From: Ktedonobacter robiniae
GTDB lineage: Bacteria > Chloroflexota > Ktedonobacteria > Ktedonobacterales > Ktedonobacteraceae
Length of the DNA: 64,000 nt
Assembly (NCBI RefSeq): GCF_016587375.1
Contig: NZ_BNJG01000003.1
Coordinates: forward strand, 1 to 64,000
Direction of reading: 5' to 3'
The notes beneath the pieces are model-generated. The model was not told where the DNA came from. It ran no database searches and saw nothing but the letters and a program-made list of their open reading frames with translations. The position numbers and the translations under genes were made by a program. Numbering within the stretch: position 1 is the stretch's first letter; every line of letters begins with the position of its first letter. Of this stretch, positions 36,213-44,843 are shown piece after piece.

Positions 36213-37217
36213 TTACTTCATGACGCGCAAGACGATTTTCCCGCGCAGGTGCTGGCTCTCGCCATGCTCGTGCGCCTGGCGCGCTTCCCAAAGAGGCACC
36301 ACCATCTCCAGAGCAACACGCACGCGCCCCGAGTCGATTAGTCTGCCAATCTCGCTCAGTTGTGCGGTATCAGGATGCATCAGACAGAGAGAAATGGTCA
36401 CGGAAACCGAAGCCGCCCGTTCAGCGGAATACTGGCCCAGGAAAATCGGAACCAGCCTGCCGCCTGGTTTGAGAACATCGAGCAGGCGATCACCATTCTT
36501 GGCACCCACTGCATCGAGGACCAGATCGACCTCGTGGGCTGCTTGTTCGAGTGGAGTGGTTGTGTAGTCAATGAAGTGATCGACACCGATGTCGCGCAGA
36601 AACGCCTCATGGCGTCCCGAGGCCACTCCGATGACCCGCGCCCCCCTGGCCTTTGCCAATTGCACTGCCAGATGACCGACCCCACCAGCAGCACCGTTAA
36701 TCAGAACGCTCTGTCCAGCTTCCAGCTTCCCATATTCAAAGAGCGCTTGCCAGGCCGTGAGCGCTGCTGTTGGGACGGCTGCCGCATGGAGATGGTCGAT
36801 GGTTGCTGGTTTGGGGGCCAGATTCGTGGCAAAAGTCGTGGTATATTCTGCATATGCCCCAATGCAAGCGCCGGTCCCTCCCGCAAGAGTTTCTCCAAGG
36901 CGCGTTTGACCATACACGGCATCGCCTGGCTGAAACATGATGACACCTGGTCCCACGGCCTCGACGATCCCTGAGACGTCATGGCCCAGAATGAGCGGGA
37001 GGGGTGGGCGAGGAGGCCGACGACTCTCCGGGAAGTCTGCAAAGCCGCGACGGGTTTTCCAATCACTGGGGTTGACCCCGGCAGCGGCAACACGAAGCAG
37101 CACCTCGTCCGGTCCTGCTATGGGGCGCGGCACCTCCTCGTATGTCAAGACCTCTGGGCCTCCATAGGCATGGATCTGTATCGCTTTCATCGTCGCATTG
37201 TTCATGATGCTGTCCAT
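36213..37217 (-). CDS. Zinc-independent quinone oxidoreductase / NADP-dependent MDR alcohol dehydrogenase
   Basis: This 334-aa medium-chain reductase has a GroES-like N-domain (VLLRVAAAGVNPSDWKTRRG; PLILGHDVSGIVEAVG) and a Rossmann domain with the nucleotide motif INGAAGGVGHLAVQLAKARG at about 168-187. No structural zinc Cys cluster is seen, as in quinone oxidoreductases. Such enzymes reduce quinones or enones with NADPH. It is divergent from an HxlR regulator, a common pairing for stress-induced quinone detoxification. The start ATG 37217 has AGGAAAAAAG before it. Confidence 0.85.
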   Translation of the reverse strand: MDSIMNNATMKAIQIHAYGGPEVLTYEEVPRPIAGPDEVLLRVAAAGVNPSDWKTRRGFADFPESRRPPRPPLPLILGHDVSGIVEAVGPGVIMFQPGDAVYGQTRLGETLAGGTGACIGAYAEYTTTFATNLAPKPATIDHLHAAAVPTAALTAWQALFEYGKLEAGQSVLINGAAGGVGHLAVQLAKARGARVIGVASGRHEAFLRDIGVDHFIDYTTTPLEQAAHEVDLVLDAVGAKNGDRLLDVLKPGGRLVPIFLGQYSAERAASVSVTISLCLMHPDTAQLSEIGRLIDSGRVRVALEMVVPLWEARQAHEHGESQHLRGKIVLRVMK

Positions 37218-37278
37218 TCTTTTTTCCTGAGCGTCAACTGGTTTCTACAGTTAACACGAGCCTTTTTCTCAATCGTCT

Positions 37279-37358
37279 TTATCCGCTTGTCATTGTAGGA
37301 TAAGCAGGATAAAATGTGAAGTAGGCACTCTTTTTTTACCTTGTTTCAAAAAAGAAAC
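37279..37358. promoter_or_regulatory. Operator candidates between oxidoreductase and HxlR genes
   Basis: Two inverted repeats lie in the divergent promoter region: TTATCC...GGATAA (37279-37284 with 37298-37303, again 37307-37312), and GTTTC-AAAAAA-GAAAC (37343-37358), 27 bp before the HxlR start. Either could bind the HxlR dimer. Confidence 0.4.
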
Positions 37359-37385
37359 TTGCTCTCTCTTAAAGGGGGAAATGGG

Positions 37386-37787
37386 ATGGAGACTCCATTG
37401 GAAGAAAAAACATGCGTGTTGCTGGCTCGCGAAGCGCTAGACATCCTGGGGGGGAAATGGTCGTTTCTCGTTCTTGCAAAACTGTCTCTGGGTCCACGAC
37501 GCTTCAATGCCTTGCGAAAAGCGTTAGAGCCCATCAGCACAAAAGCGTTAACGGATACCCTGCGTCACTTAGAGCACAGCCAGGTCATCCAGCGCCGGGC
37601 GTTCCCGACGGTGCCTGTCACCGTCGAGTACTCCTTAACCGAAAAGGGGAAAGATTTTCAAACCGTCCTCTTTGAGATGTACTCCTGGGCCCAGAAATGG
37701 GGAAGCTCTCATCCTGAGAGCCATCGAAGCAGTGAAGCTTCTCAAGAAGCCAACAGGATTTCGCTCCAGGAGCGGTCTCTCGAGTAA
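37386..37787 (+). CDS. HxlR-family transcriptional regulator
   Basis: This protein of about 133 aa is a winged-helix regulator of the HxlR type: CVLLAREALDILGGKWSFLV, then GPRRFNALRKALEPISTKAL (recognition helix) and TDTLRHLEHSQVIQR. The conserved Cys at residue 8 is positioned like the redox/electrophile-sensing Cys of QorR/HypR. ATG 37386 follows AAAGGGGGAAATGGG; the upstream start at 37341 is less likely. It probably represses itself and the divergent oxidoreductase until electrophiles modify the Cys. Confidence 0.85.
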   Translation: METPLEEKTCVLLAREALDILGGKWSFLVLAKLSLGPRRFNALRKALEPISTKALTDTLRHLEHSQVIQRRAFPTVPVTVEYSLTEKGKDFQTVLFEMYSWAQKWGSSHPESHRSSEASQEANRISLQERSLE

Positions 37788-37820
37788 GACACGGGAAATT
37801 TCATGCCGCCAATCCCTCTC

Positions 37821-39170
37821 TTATTGTTCAGCTATGAGCTCTCGTTGCGCATCCCGTGGGAGAAGCTGCCCTGCCGTCGAGCCACCCAGACACGCGAACA
37901 GCGCTCGCGCCAACGCGATACTCAGACTTTGTCCCAGAATACGCCCAGTCGCCAGCAGGCCCGATGCACTGCCCCGCTGCTCATCGGGTGCCGCCCCCAG
38001 CAACGCGCTGTTATTGGGCGATTGAAAGAGCGCCTGCCTCAATCCCGTCAGCTCCAGGCGCCAGACGATATCTCCCGGCGAACTCCGCGCATCCAACTGG
38101 CTTAGCAAGACCAGTCCGCAGGCCAGTGCCAACCCTCCCGCTGCCAGCCAGCGCGCCGCTGAGGGACGCCACTTCTCAACAGCTCAAGCGGGACGGACGT
38201 CAACAGCAGTCCCGCTTGAGCTGTTGAGAAGTGGCACAGTTGTTCCAGATAGAACGGCATCACGAAGCTCACTGCGAACAGCGCCAGATAACTCAAGAGC
38301 AGGCTCACCAGGGCTGACGAGAAGACCTGATGGCGCAACAGGCTTAGCATAATGATGGGAGAACGCACCCGCCTCTCGATCAGCGGCAACACGAGCAGCG
38401 CCAGCACGCCTGCGGTAAGCATTCCCAGGATGGGCACCGAGGACCACCCCAGCACCTGTCCAAACGAGAGCCCCGCCGTCAGACCCGCCATCCCCAGCGC
38501 GCCGAAAGGATCGAAGGCGCCCGCGTGGCGAGGCGTCCGTCCGGGCAAGACGCGCACCGTCGCTGCGATTCCGATCAGGCCCAGGGGAGATTGACAAAGA
38601 AGATCCCGTGCCAGCTCCAGGCCGCAAGGATCACGCCACCCAGCGTTGGCCCGATGCTGACTCCCAGCGCGGCAAACACGGCATTGAGCCCAAGCGCGCA
38701 TCCACGTTCCTGCACCGGGAACGCACTGGTCAATAGGGCGGGGCTGACAGACATCAGCAGCGCTCCCCCAGGCCTTGCAGGCCGCGCGCGACAATCAACA
38801 CGGGCAAGGAACGCGCCGCCCCGCAGAGTGCCGAACTGCCCGTGAACACCAGGAGCCCGGCCAACCAGACCGTTTTGTGTCCGAACATATCGGCCAGGCG
38901 ACCAGCCGTCAGCAGGACCGACGCGATGGCGACCAGGTAGGTAATCACCACCCATTCGACCACGCCGCTCAGCGCGACCCCAAAGGCAGTCGCAATGGAG
39001 GGCAGGCTGATATTGGCAATACTCGAATCGAGGTTCGCCATGAAGACGCCTACCGCGACGATGGCCAGGATCGCCCACCTGGACGGCCTGGCACGTTCAG
39101 AACCAGTCAGAGTGTGCCTCTCTTCGACCTGAACGCCGGTACGGGGCGTCTGCATCTCCTGTACGTTCAT
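37821..39170 (-). pseudogene. DHA2-type MFS drug exporter, two homopolymer indels and a palindrome
   Basis: From ATG 39170 (GGGAGAG upstream) the protein reads ILAIVAVGVFMANLDSSIAN and IASVLLTAGRLADMFGHKTV, the EmrB/QacA 14-TM family. One missing G at about 38765 (GLGERC stop; normally GLGGALLM) and one missing C at about 38580 (VNLPWA stop; normally VNLPLGLIGI) break the frame. At 38168-38235 a 26-bp inverted repeat replaces the loop after LLLTSVP, and homology resumes as LAAGGLALACGLVLL in another frame. Restored, this would export hydrophobic drugs. Confidence 0.75.
38168..38235. repeat. Perfect 26-bp quasi-palindrome inside the MFS gene
   Basis: The arms are 38168-38193 and 38210-38235 (core TCTCAACAGCTCAAGC), with a 16-nt loop. 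One arm encodes the expected HFSTAQAG, and the other is its reverse complement in place of the expected membrane-loop codons. This is the signature of fold-back template switching. Confidence 0.75.
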
Positions 39171-39282
39171 CGTCTCTCCCGATTGCTCGTGAGCCACTCC
39201 GTGGAGCGCTTCCGCTCGACCATCAGCAGCCTCTTTGCCACCGAAAAGAGGGAGGGCCGAGAGGGCTCGAATGGTTCCATGG

Positions 39283-39732
39283 TTACGAGGTTCTCTGCAA
39301 ATGAAAAAACGGGTGGGTCATAGCGGCCCGCTCAAATTCCTCCAATGAAGATTGAGGAGTCACCCCATAGGAGCGGACAAAGGGATTGTCCTTCTTGAAG
39401 GCCTCTTTGAGCACCGGTGCCGCTTCTTTGGGAGACAGTTCCCTGGCCGTGAACGTTTCCGTGCGTCGTCCGCGCGTCAGCGTGGCTTCTCTGGCGGCCC
39501 GCAGATTGCGTACCCAGTCGACCATCCCATAGGGCGAGCCCAGATAGTACTCATTCTGTCTCATAAGCACGACAATTGGTGTTGTGCGTAGCAGACCACT
39601 TTTTCTCCCTCGCACCGTCAATAGGTACATGGGATAGCCCAAGCCGTTGAGCTTGATACCTGTACGCAGTAACGCTGTTATCACTCTATTCCCTACTCGC
39701 GCAAAGCGCAGAATCGGTTGTTTCTTTACCAT
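39283..39732 (-). CDS. Deazaflavin (F420)-dependent nitroreductase family protein
   Basis: This 149-aa split-barrel protein of the DDN family has GYPMYLLTVRGRKSGLLRTT, VVLMRQNEYYLGSPYG and VRNLRAAREATLTRGRRTE. The GRKSG...R and the W-V-x-N-L motifs contact F420. Members reduce nitroaromatics or quinones with F420H2. It is monocistronic and upstream of nothing on the same strand before the MFS remnant (start 39170). F420 genes are not in this window, so cofactor use is a family inference. Confidence 0.8.
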   Translation of the reverse strand: MVKKQPILRFARVGNRVITALLRTGIKLNGLGYPMYLLTVRGRKSGLLRTTPIVVLMRQNEYYLGSPYGMVDWVRNLRAAREATLTRGRRTETFTARELSPKEAAPVLKEAFKKDNPFVRSYGVTPQSSLEEFERAAMTHPFFHLQRTS

Positions 39733-39922
39733 ATATACGTGCCTTCTTTCTTTCTTTTTCTATACAGTCTGTCAAGACATCATGCCGGGTAAGTGAAAGC
39801 ACGTACCGCCTGAATTGAGCCTGGTCAAAAAAACTGCTTGAACACAAGCATAACCCTAACCTATCCATGTGCCTTCACGAGCCGACTCCTTTACCAAGAG
39901 CGAGCCAGAAAGCCCCTGTGAT

Positions 39923-40114
39923 TCATCCAGGGGATGAATGGCTCTTCCTTGTTTGGGGTGTGGGAGGCATAGGAGCATACGTTGGGTCATCCCATGCCAG
40001 GAAACTATCAACAGCACGTCGCACCAATTCCGCTATGGCCACCCCTTCTTTTTCTGCACGCTGATGAAGGCGCTCCATTTGTTTTTCTGTGAGATACAAA
40101 TTGGTTCGTTTCAT
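39923..40114 (-). CDS. Ribbon-helix-helix (CopG/MetJ-type) DNA-binding protein
   Basis: This 63-aa protein from ATG 40114 reads MKRTNLYLTEKQMERLHQRA and GVAIAELVRRAVDSFLAW. The first strand (TNLYL) and two helices are the RHH dimer fold. It ends in a Pro-rich tail that overlaps the left-end hairpins. It is divergent from tnpB with 71 bp between start codons and a palindrome in the gap. It may repress both genes. It also resembles antitoxins, but no toxin lies beside it. Confidence 0.75.
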   Translation of the reverse strand: MKRTNLYLTEKQMERLHQRAEKEGVAIAELVRRAVDSFLAWDDPTYAPMPPTPQTRKSHSSPG

Positions 40115-40134
40115 ATGCCCCCTTCGCATTGACA

Positions 40135-40162
40135 TACAGCATTTATTGCTGTATAATATAGC
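40135..40162. promoter_or_regulatory. Operator/promoter between RHH gene and tnpB
   Basis: TACAGC-N7-GCTGTA (40135-40153) overlaps a second imperfect palindrome, GCTGTATAATATAGC (40148-40162). TATAAT inside it is a plausible -10 for tnpB. A dimeric RHH protein binding here would block tnpB and itself. Confidence 0.5.
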
Positions 40163-40185
40163 AGAGAATGAAGGAAAGGTCAAGG

Positions 40186-41319
40186 ATGCCCATGCTCATC
40201 TACGAATACAAACTTGACGGGGAATACCAGCAATATACTTCTATAGATGAAGCTATTCGTATTGTGCAGTTTATTCGCAACAAGTGTCTCCGTCTCTGGA
40301 TGGATGAGCGCGCAAACAAGAATGATTTGCAATGCTATTGTGCCGTTCTTGCCAAAGAGTATCCTTTTGCGACTTCTCTCAACTCTCAAGCACGCCAAGC
40401 CAGTGCCGATCGTGCGTGGTCTGCCATTCAACGCTTCTATGACCACTGCAAAGCCAAGAAGCCAGGAAAGAAGGGATATCCGCGCTTTCAACACGATAAC
40501 CGCTCGGTCGAGTATAAACAGACTGGCTGGAAGCTTGAGCCTGATGGGCGCCATATCACCTTCACCGATGGCTGTGGGATTGGCCGTCTTCGCCTTGTCG
40601 GGACGCGTGACATGGAAACCTTCCCCGTGAAGCAGATCAAGCGTGTGCGGCTCATTCGGCGTGCAGACGGCTATTATGCTCAATTCTGTGTCCAGGCAGA
40701 ACGCCAGATTGAGCATCTGCCCACTGGCAAGTACGTTGGGATTGATGTTGGCTTGAAAGCCTTCTACACCGACTCGGAAGGTAACACGGTTGAGAATCCT
40801 CGCCACTATCGCAAGGCAGAAAAACGTCTCAAGCGACTGCAACGGCGTCTCAGCAAGAAACAGAAGAGGAGTCAGAACCGCAAGAAAGCTCGTCAAGCCG
40901 TCGCCAAGGCCCATCTCAATGTCCAAAGGCAGCGCGAAGATTTTGCCAGGAAGCAGGCAAACGCGTTGGTGTCATCTCACGATTTCATTGCCTTTGAAGA
41001 CCTCCAGATCCGCAACATGGTCAGGAACAGGCACCTTGCCAAGAGCATCCATGATGCCGGCTGGGGTCGATTCCTGACTTGGGTTACCTACTATGCCTCT
41101 TTGCATCACGTCCCGGTGATTGTCGTCTCACCCCACTTCACCAGTCAGAACTGTAGTGCGTGTGGCACGCTCGTCAAGAAAAGCTTGAGCATCCGTACCC
41201 ATGTGTGTCCTGACTGCGGCGTGGTGCTCGACAGGGATCACAATGCGGCATGCAACATTCTGCAAAAAGCGCTCAGTACCATCGGGCAGATGGGAACTGA
41301 TGCACCAGTGAGTGCATGA
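40186..41319 (+). CDS. tnpB: TnpB RNA-guided nuclease, IS605/IS1341 type
   Basis: From ATG 40186 (AAGGAAAGG upstream) this is 377 aa. The RuvC residues are Asp187 (YVGIDVGLKAF), Glu271 (FIAFEDLQIRNM) and Asp351 (LDRDHNAACNI). The zinc ribbon is complete (CSACG at 323-327, CPDCG at 341-345). All catalytic parts are intact, so it is probably active. TnpB of this type uses an omega RNA from the element's right end to cut DNA next to a short motif and helps retain the element. A second, distinct TnpB lies at 27474. Confidence 0.92.
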   Translation: MPMLIYEYKLDGEYQQYTSIDEAIRIVQFIRNKCLRLWMDERANKNDLQCYCAVLAKEYPFATSLNSQARQASADRAWSAIQRFYDHCKAKKPGKKGYPRFQHDNRSVEYKQTGWKLEPDGRHITFTDGCGIGRLRLVGTRDMETFPVKQIKRVRLIRRADGYYAQFCVQAERQIEHLPTGKYVGIDVGLKAFYTDSEGNTVENPRHYRKAEKRLKRLQRRLSKKQKRSQNRKKARQAVAKAHLNVQRQREDFARKQANALVSSHDFIAFEDLQIRNMVRNRHLAKSIHDAGWGRFLTWVTYYASLHHVPVIVVSPHFTSQNCSACGTLVKKSLSIRTHVCPDCGVVLDRDHNAACNILQKALSTIGQMGTDAPVSA

Positions 41320-41423
41320 AACGCTTCTGGACAGGAAGACCGCTCCTGGCTTTCAGCGATGGGAGTCAGCACGTCGCCTGGATGAAAGAAGAATCCCCCT
41401 GGATGTATCCGGGGGAGTGTCAA
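41320..41423 (+). ncRNA. Probable omega-RNA scaffold at the element right end
   Basis: About 100 bases follow the tnpB stop and end with the TCCCCC/GGGGGA hairpin (41394-41416). In IS605 elements the guide RNA covers the tnpB 3' end and right end, and the guide is the flanking DNA. Here that would start near 41424. Boundaries are inferred from family architecture. Confidence 0.45.
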
Positions 41424-41716
41424 TTAGTGGTCTAAATGTCAATGAAGAGACATAGGTAATATTCCTTTCAACTCGACTTGCTATGTGCGTCATAGCCTGC
41501 TGCACATAATGGAAACTCCAACGGAATCAACGGTTCGTGGCGGCCTTGATACTCGTTACCGTTGAAGCATTCGTAGCCGATGGAGTACTGGTCACGGAGC
41601 ATCCGGTTTTCGCAGCAGAGAGCGGTTGTACCCACTCGCCGCTCTCTGCAGGCGCCACGTCAACCTCCAGGAAGGTGGTTCCGCTCAACTGAGGCATGAA
41701 CCACCTTCCGATGCGA
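41424..41716. other. Intergenic stretch between the IS605-type right end and secreted-protein gene
   Basis: I see no gene. The first bases would serve as the TnpB guide if the element end is placed correctly. Confidence 0.35.
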
Positions 41717-42707
41717 TTACTCTTCCTCAGCTTGGCTCGATCGTGTCAGCGCACCAATGTAGAGGTAGGTGTTTGTCGGCTGCTGACCGGTGAGCGTGGT
41801 GGTTCCCGCCCGAAAGGCATTCATGTGTTCGCCGTCGTCGGTCACTATCGCCCAGTAGTGGAATGAGATATCACCGCTGGCCAGGTGGCATGTCTGTGTG
41901 GCCGGATCAAGTTCGGCGGTGTCGCCCCGAACGGCGAGTGTCCAGTTGCAGCCATCGGGGGTGTGAGCCAGGATAGTGCCGAGGTCCTTTTTGGTGAACT
42001 GGATGCTCCCCTGCTCAAGGAAGACGGTGCCATGGTCCGTAGCTACCACGTTCGTCAGGGTATGGAAGTCCGCTGGATCGTAGCTATACCCGCCGAGGAA
42101 GCGTGAGAAGGACTCGGTTCCGCCGACACCGTTGACTCTGGTGCGGGAGCCGGATTTCATCGGAGCGATGAGGTCGATGCCATTGGGCTGATGACTGATG
42201 GCAACAATCTCCTCATGTTCCTTATTGCCGTCCACTGTGACCGACCATTTGATGATGTTGCCTACAGAGCCGACGGCGGGGTTGAAGCACTCTTGGGTGG
42301 TCGACGAGAGTTCAAGACCAGTAGCAGTGACCCGGAAATTCCAGGTGCACCCCTGGTCAGTATGTCCGTTGACGGTACCGTTCGAGCCTTCTGAAAACAG
42401 CACCCAGCCGACCTGGGGGGGTCTTCAATGGCAGAGGGAGTTGGGGGTCGCACTGGCCTCCGCCGTCCGGACAGGCCAGCACGGCAACGTTGTTCAAGGT
42501 CGTCAGGTTGGGCTGATCGTAGTTCCAGTAACCCAGGTATTTCTGCACGCTCGGGGCAGGCGAGGCGGAGGCCCGGGTGAGCCCATAGAGCCCGTATGAG
42601 GCGCCTACTGCCACCGCGAAAAGGGCGACCAGGCCGAAACGCAGAGCAATGCGTATCCACGCGCGACCGCGCGGTCCAACATGCATGAGTCGTTGTGAGA
42701 ATGACAT
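41717..42707 (-). pseudogene. Secreted protein of unknown function, frameshift in a C7 run
   Basis: From ATG 42707, with a strong AAGGAGGAG upstream, the N-terminus has a signal anchor (IALRFGLVALFAVAVGASYG). The mature part contains two copies of a similar beta-rich motif, QGCTWNFRVTATGLELSSTT and DGCNWTLAVRGDTAELDPAT. This suggests a duplicated lipocalin- or avidin-like domain. The frame breaks at seven consecutive C residues (minus strand; G run at about 42415-42421). With six, TPQVGWVLFSEG joins the halves. Slippage or a sequencing error is likely. I know no function. Confidence 0.65.
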
Positions 42708-42863
42708 GACTCCTCCTTCGAGAAGATTGCGCCTACCACAGGGGATAAGCAACGGAACAGCTTTGTGACGGTAGCAAAAAGAGCGTAGATGACTGTCTGT
42801 GAGTGGAGGCTGACCTTGCATCCGCCGATCGGCGCACTTGAGGTCGTCCGCCACAGAGTCCTC

Positions 42864-43721
42864 TCAGTTCCGAAAGGTGGCGGAGTGCTCAGCTGCCCAT
42901 TGGGCGAAGGTGAGCGCGGGGCGGCCCAGAAGCCGCTCCAGAGCAGGTGAAGACGGTTCCTGCCGCCCGACGTGGTCGGCCCAATAGCCGATGATCCTGT
43001 CAGGGACATCCTCGGGCACACCCTGAGCGAGCAGGGCCTGGCGAAGCTGCTCAGGGGGCACCTCCACCCAGGGCACCTCGCGGCCGATGGCCTCGCCGAT
43101 CAGGCGAGCCTTCTCGCGCTGAGTGAGGGACTGCGGGCCGGTAAGCACGTAGGTGCGTGCGGTATGCGCGGCGTCCACTAACGCCAGGGCACTGACTGCG
43201 GCGATGTCCCGTTCGTGGATGGTCAAGGTTGCCGCGTCACCGTAGACGCCGCGCACTACACCAGCCGCGCGGATCTGAGGTGCCCAGGCCAGGGCGTTGG
43301 AGGCAAAGTCCGAGCAGCGCAGGATGGTCCACGGTAAGCCAGAAGCACGGGCCGCATCCTCGACCGCCTTAAAAGCGTTAGCGAAGTGCTGATACCCGAC
43401 GCCGTACTCGACGGTCACAGCCGATAACACAACCACGCGCTGCACACCCTGCTTAGCGGCCAGCTTCAGCAGTTCAACAGTGGCAGCGCCAGCAGTGGCA
43501 TCCCCAAGGGCACGCGGGCTGATGAAAACCGCCTCGATGCCGCGCAAAGCCTTTGCCAGCGTCTGTGGGCGAGTGGGGTCGCCTTCCACCACCACAGCAC
43601 TATCGGGCAGCACGGCGGTGGCGGGATGGCGGGTGACTGCTACAACCTCCTCGCCGGAAGCTCGCAGCAGATTGACAACTTCACGTCCGACGTTTCCCGT
43701 CGCTCCAGTAATGAAGATCAT
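42864..43721 (-). CDS. NmrA-like NAD(P)-binding reductase
   Basis: This 285-aa atypical short-chain dehydrogenase has the dinucleotide motif FITGATGNVGREVVNLL at residues 3-19 and an NmrA/QorB-like core (VVVLSAVTVEYGVGYQHFAN, WTILRCSDFASN). There is no clear Tyr-x3-Lys catalytic pair, so it could be a redox sensor or a quinone reductase. The start ATG 43721 has AAGGA upstream. It is the last gene of the run esterase, oxidoreductase, dehalogenase. Confidence 0.82.
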   Translation of the reverse strand: MIFITGATGNVGREVVNLLRASGEEVVAVTRHPATAVLPDSAVVVEGDPTRPQTLAKALRGIEAVFISPRALGDATAGAATVELLKLAAKQGVQRVVVLSAVTVEYGVGYQHFANAFKAVEDAARASGLPWTILRCSDFASNALAWAPQIRAAGVVRGVYGDAATLTIHERDIAAVSALALVDAAHTARTYVLTGPQSLTQREKARLIGEAIGREVPWVEVPPEQLRQALLAQGVPEDVPDRIIGYWADHVGRQEPSSPALERLLGRPALTFAQWAAEHSATFRN

Positions 43722-43812
43722 GAGAAGTTCCTTATTATCCTTTCATAGGAAACATGCATCCGGCATCGCCTTTTTCTTCTCGAAGCGCGAGGCAAGCCCG
43801 GAGGTGTTCGTC

Positions 43813-44766
43813 TCAGCCCACAAGCGCCCGTTTCAACGCCGCTAAGAGATCTCTTATACCGGCCTGCGCCACCTGTGCGTTGGGAGCCAACACGAAGCCA
43901 TGGTAGGTACCAGGATAGACGTGGAGTTCCGTTGGCACGCCCGCTCGCATCAGACGCCGGGCATATTCCATATCTTCTTCTAGGAGCAGATCCAGGGAAG
44001 CCACGCAGATGAAGGCGGGTGGAAGCCCTGCCAGGTTCTCTGCACGGGCGGCAGCCGCATAGGGAGAAATGCCAGGCGAACCCGGCTGTTCCCCCAGCAG
44101 TGCTGTCCAGCCGAACTGATTCGCCTGGGCTGTCCAGAGAAATTCGCCAGTATAAGGATGGGGATCAGCCGTGGTGACGGTGCGGTCATCGAGCATGGGA
44201 AAGAGCAGGAGTTGGAACACCAGAGGAATTTCCCCGCGATCATGGGTCAGCAGACCCAGCGCGGCAGCGAGCCCGGCTCCCGCGCTGCCACCGCCAATGG
44301 CGATGCGCGTCGGATCGACGCCGAGTTCGCTGGCATGGGTGTACAGCCACTTCAAGGCCGCGTAAGCATCCTCAACCGGCCCGGGATGGGGCGTCTCAGG
44401 AGCCAGACGGTAGTCCACTGAGACGGCAGCACACCCGGCGGCTGACACCATGGTCTTGACCAGGAAATCTTCCTGCTCAGGCGCGCCCATGACGTACCCG
44501 CCCCCGTGGGTCCAGAGCAACGCGGGCAGTGGCCCCTGCACGGTGGTCGGCAGGTACACCAGCACTCGTACCTCAGGTGCCCCTTCTGGACCGGGGACGA
44601 AGCGCTCGCTGACAGCAATGCTGGCGAACTCGGGGCTGTTCACAGGCTGCCTGTTCTGCTTCATCATGGCGCGGATGTGCCCCAGGGATTCTGTGGTGAA
44701 TTGTATATCAGGAATATGATCAAGCGTGGGCAAAAGTTCAAGGTCAACAAGGTGTCTGGTCGTCAT
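43813..44766 (-). CDS. Alpha/beta-hydrolase esterase, hormone-sensitive-lipase family
   Basis: This protein of about 317 aa has the oxyanion-hole HGGG at residues 87-90 and the nucleophile elbow GGGSAGAG (Ser161). The catalytic Asp is probably in ASLDLLLEEDMEYA and the His in YHGFVL near the C-terminus. These features define bacterial HSL-type carboxylesterases acting on short acyl esters. ATG 44766 has GAAGG upstream; the longer frame to 44790 lacks a site. It sits in an operon-like array with an oxidoreductase (78 bp upstream) and NmrA-like gene (91 bp downstream). Confidence 0.88.
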   Translation of the reverse strand: MTTRHLVDLELLPTLDHIPDIQFTTESLGHIRAMMKQNRQPVNSPEFASIAVSERFVPGPEGAPEVRVLVYLPTTVQGPLPALLWTHGGGYVMGAPEQEDFLVKTMVSAAGCAAVSVDYRLAPETPHPGPVEDAYAALKWLYTHASELGVDPTRIAIGGGSAGAGLAAALGLLTHDRGEIPLVFQLLLFPMLDDRTVTTADPHPYTGEFLWTAQANQFGWTALLGEQPGSPGISPYAAAARAENLAGLPPAFICVASLDLLLEEDMEYARRLMRAGVPTELHVYPGTYHGFVLAPNAQVAQAGIRDLLAALKRALVG

Positions 44767-44843
44767 CGTACCTTCTTTTTCAATACGCAAAAAATGGAAA
44801 ACAATAAAAGAAGAGAAACATACGCATATGTGTTACATTACAG

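Larger units (their letters stand above)
39905..41423 (+). mobile_element. IS605-type tnpB-only element with a divergent RHH gene
   Basis: The left side has overlapping hairpins CCCCTG...CAGGGG and ATTCATC...GATGAAT at 39913-39939. The right side has TCCCCC...GGGGGA at 41394-41416 followed by GTGTCAA. These resemble the subterminal hairpins read by Y1 transposases. No tnpA is present, so the element depends on a transposase elsewhere. Boundaries are approximate. Confidence 0.6.

Noticed and set aside
39923..40114. RHH protein as an antitoxin of a toxin-antitoxin pair
   Set aside because: No toxin-like gene adjoins; the only partner is the divergent tnpB.
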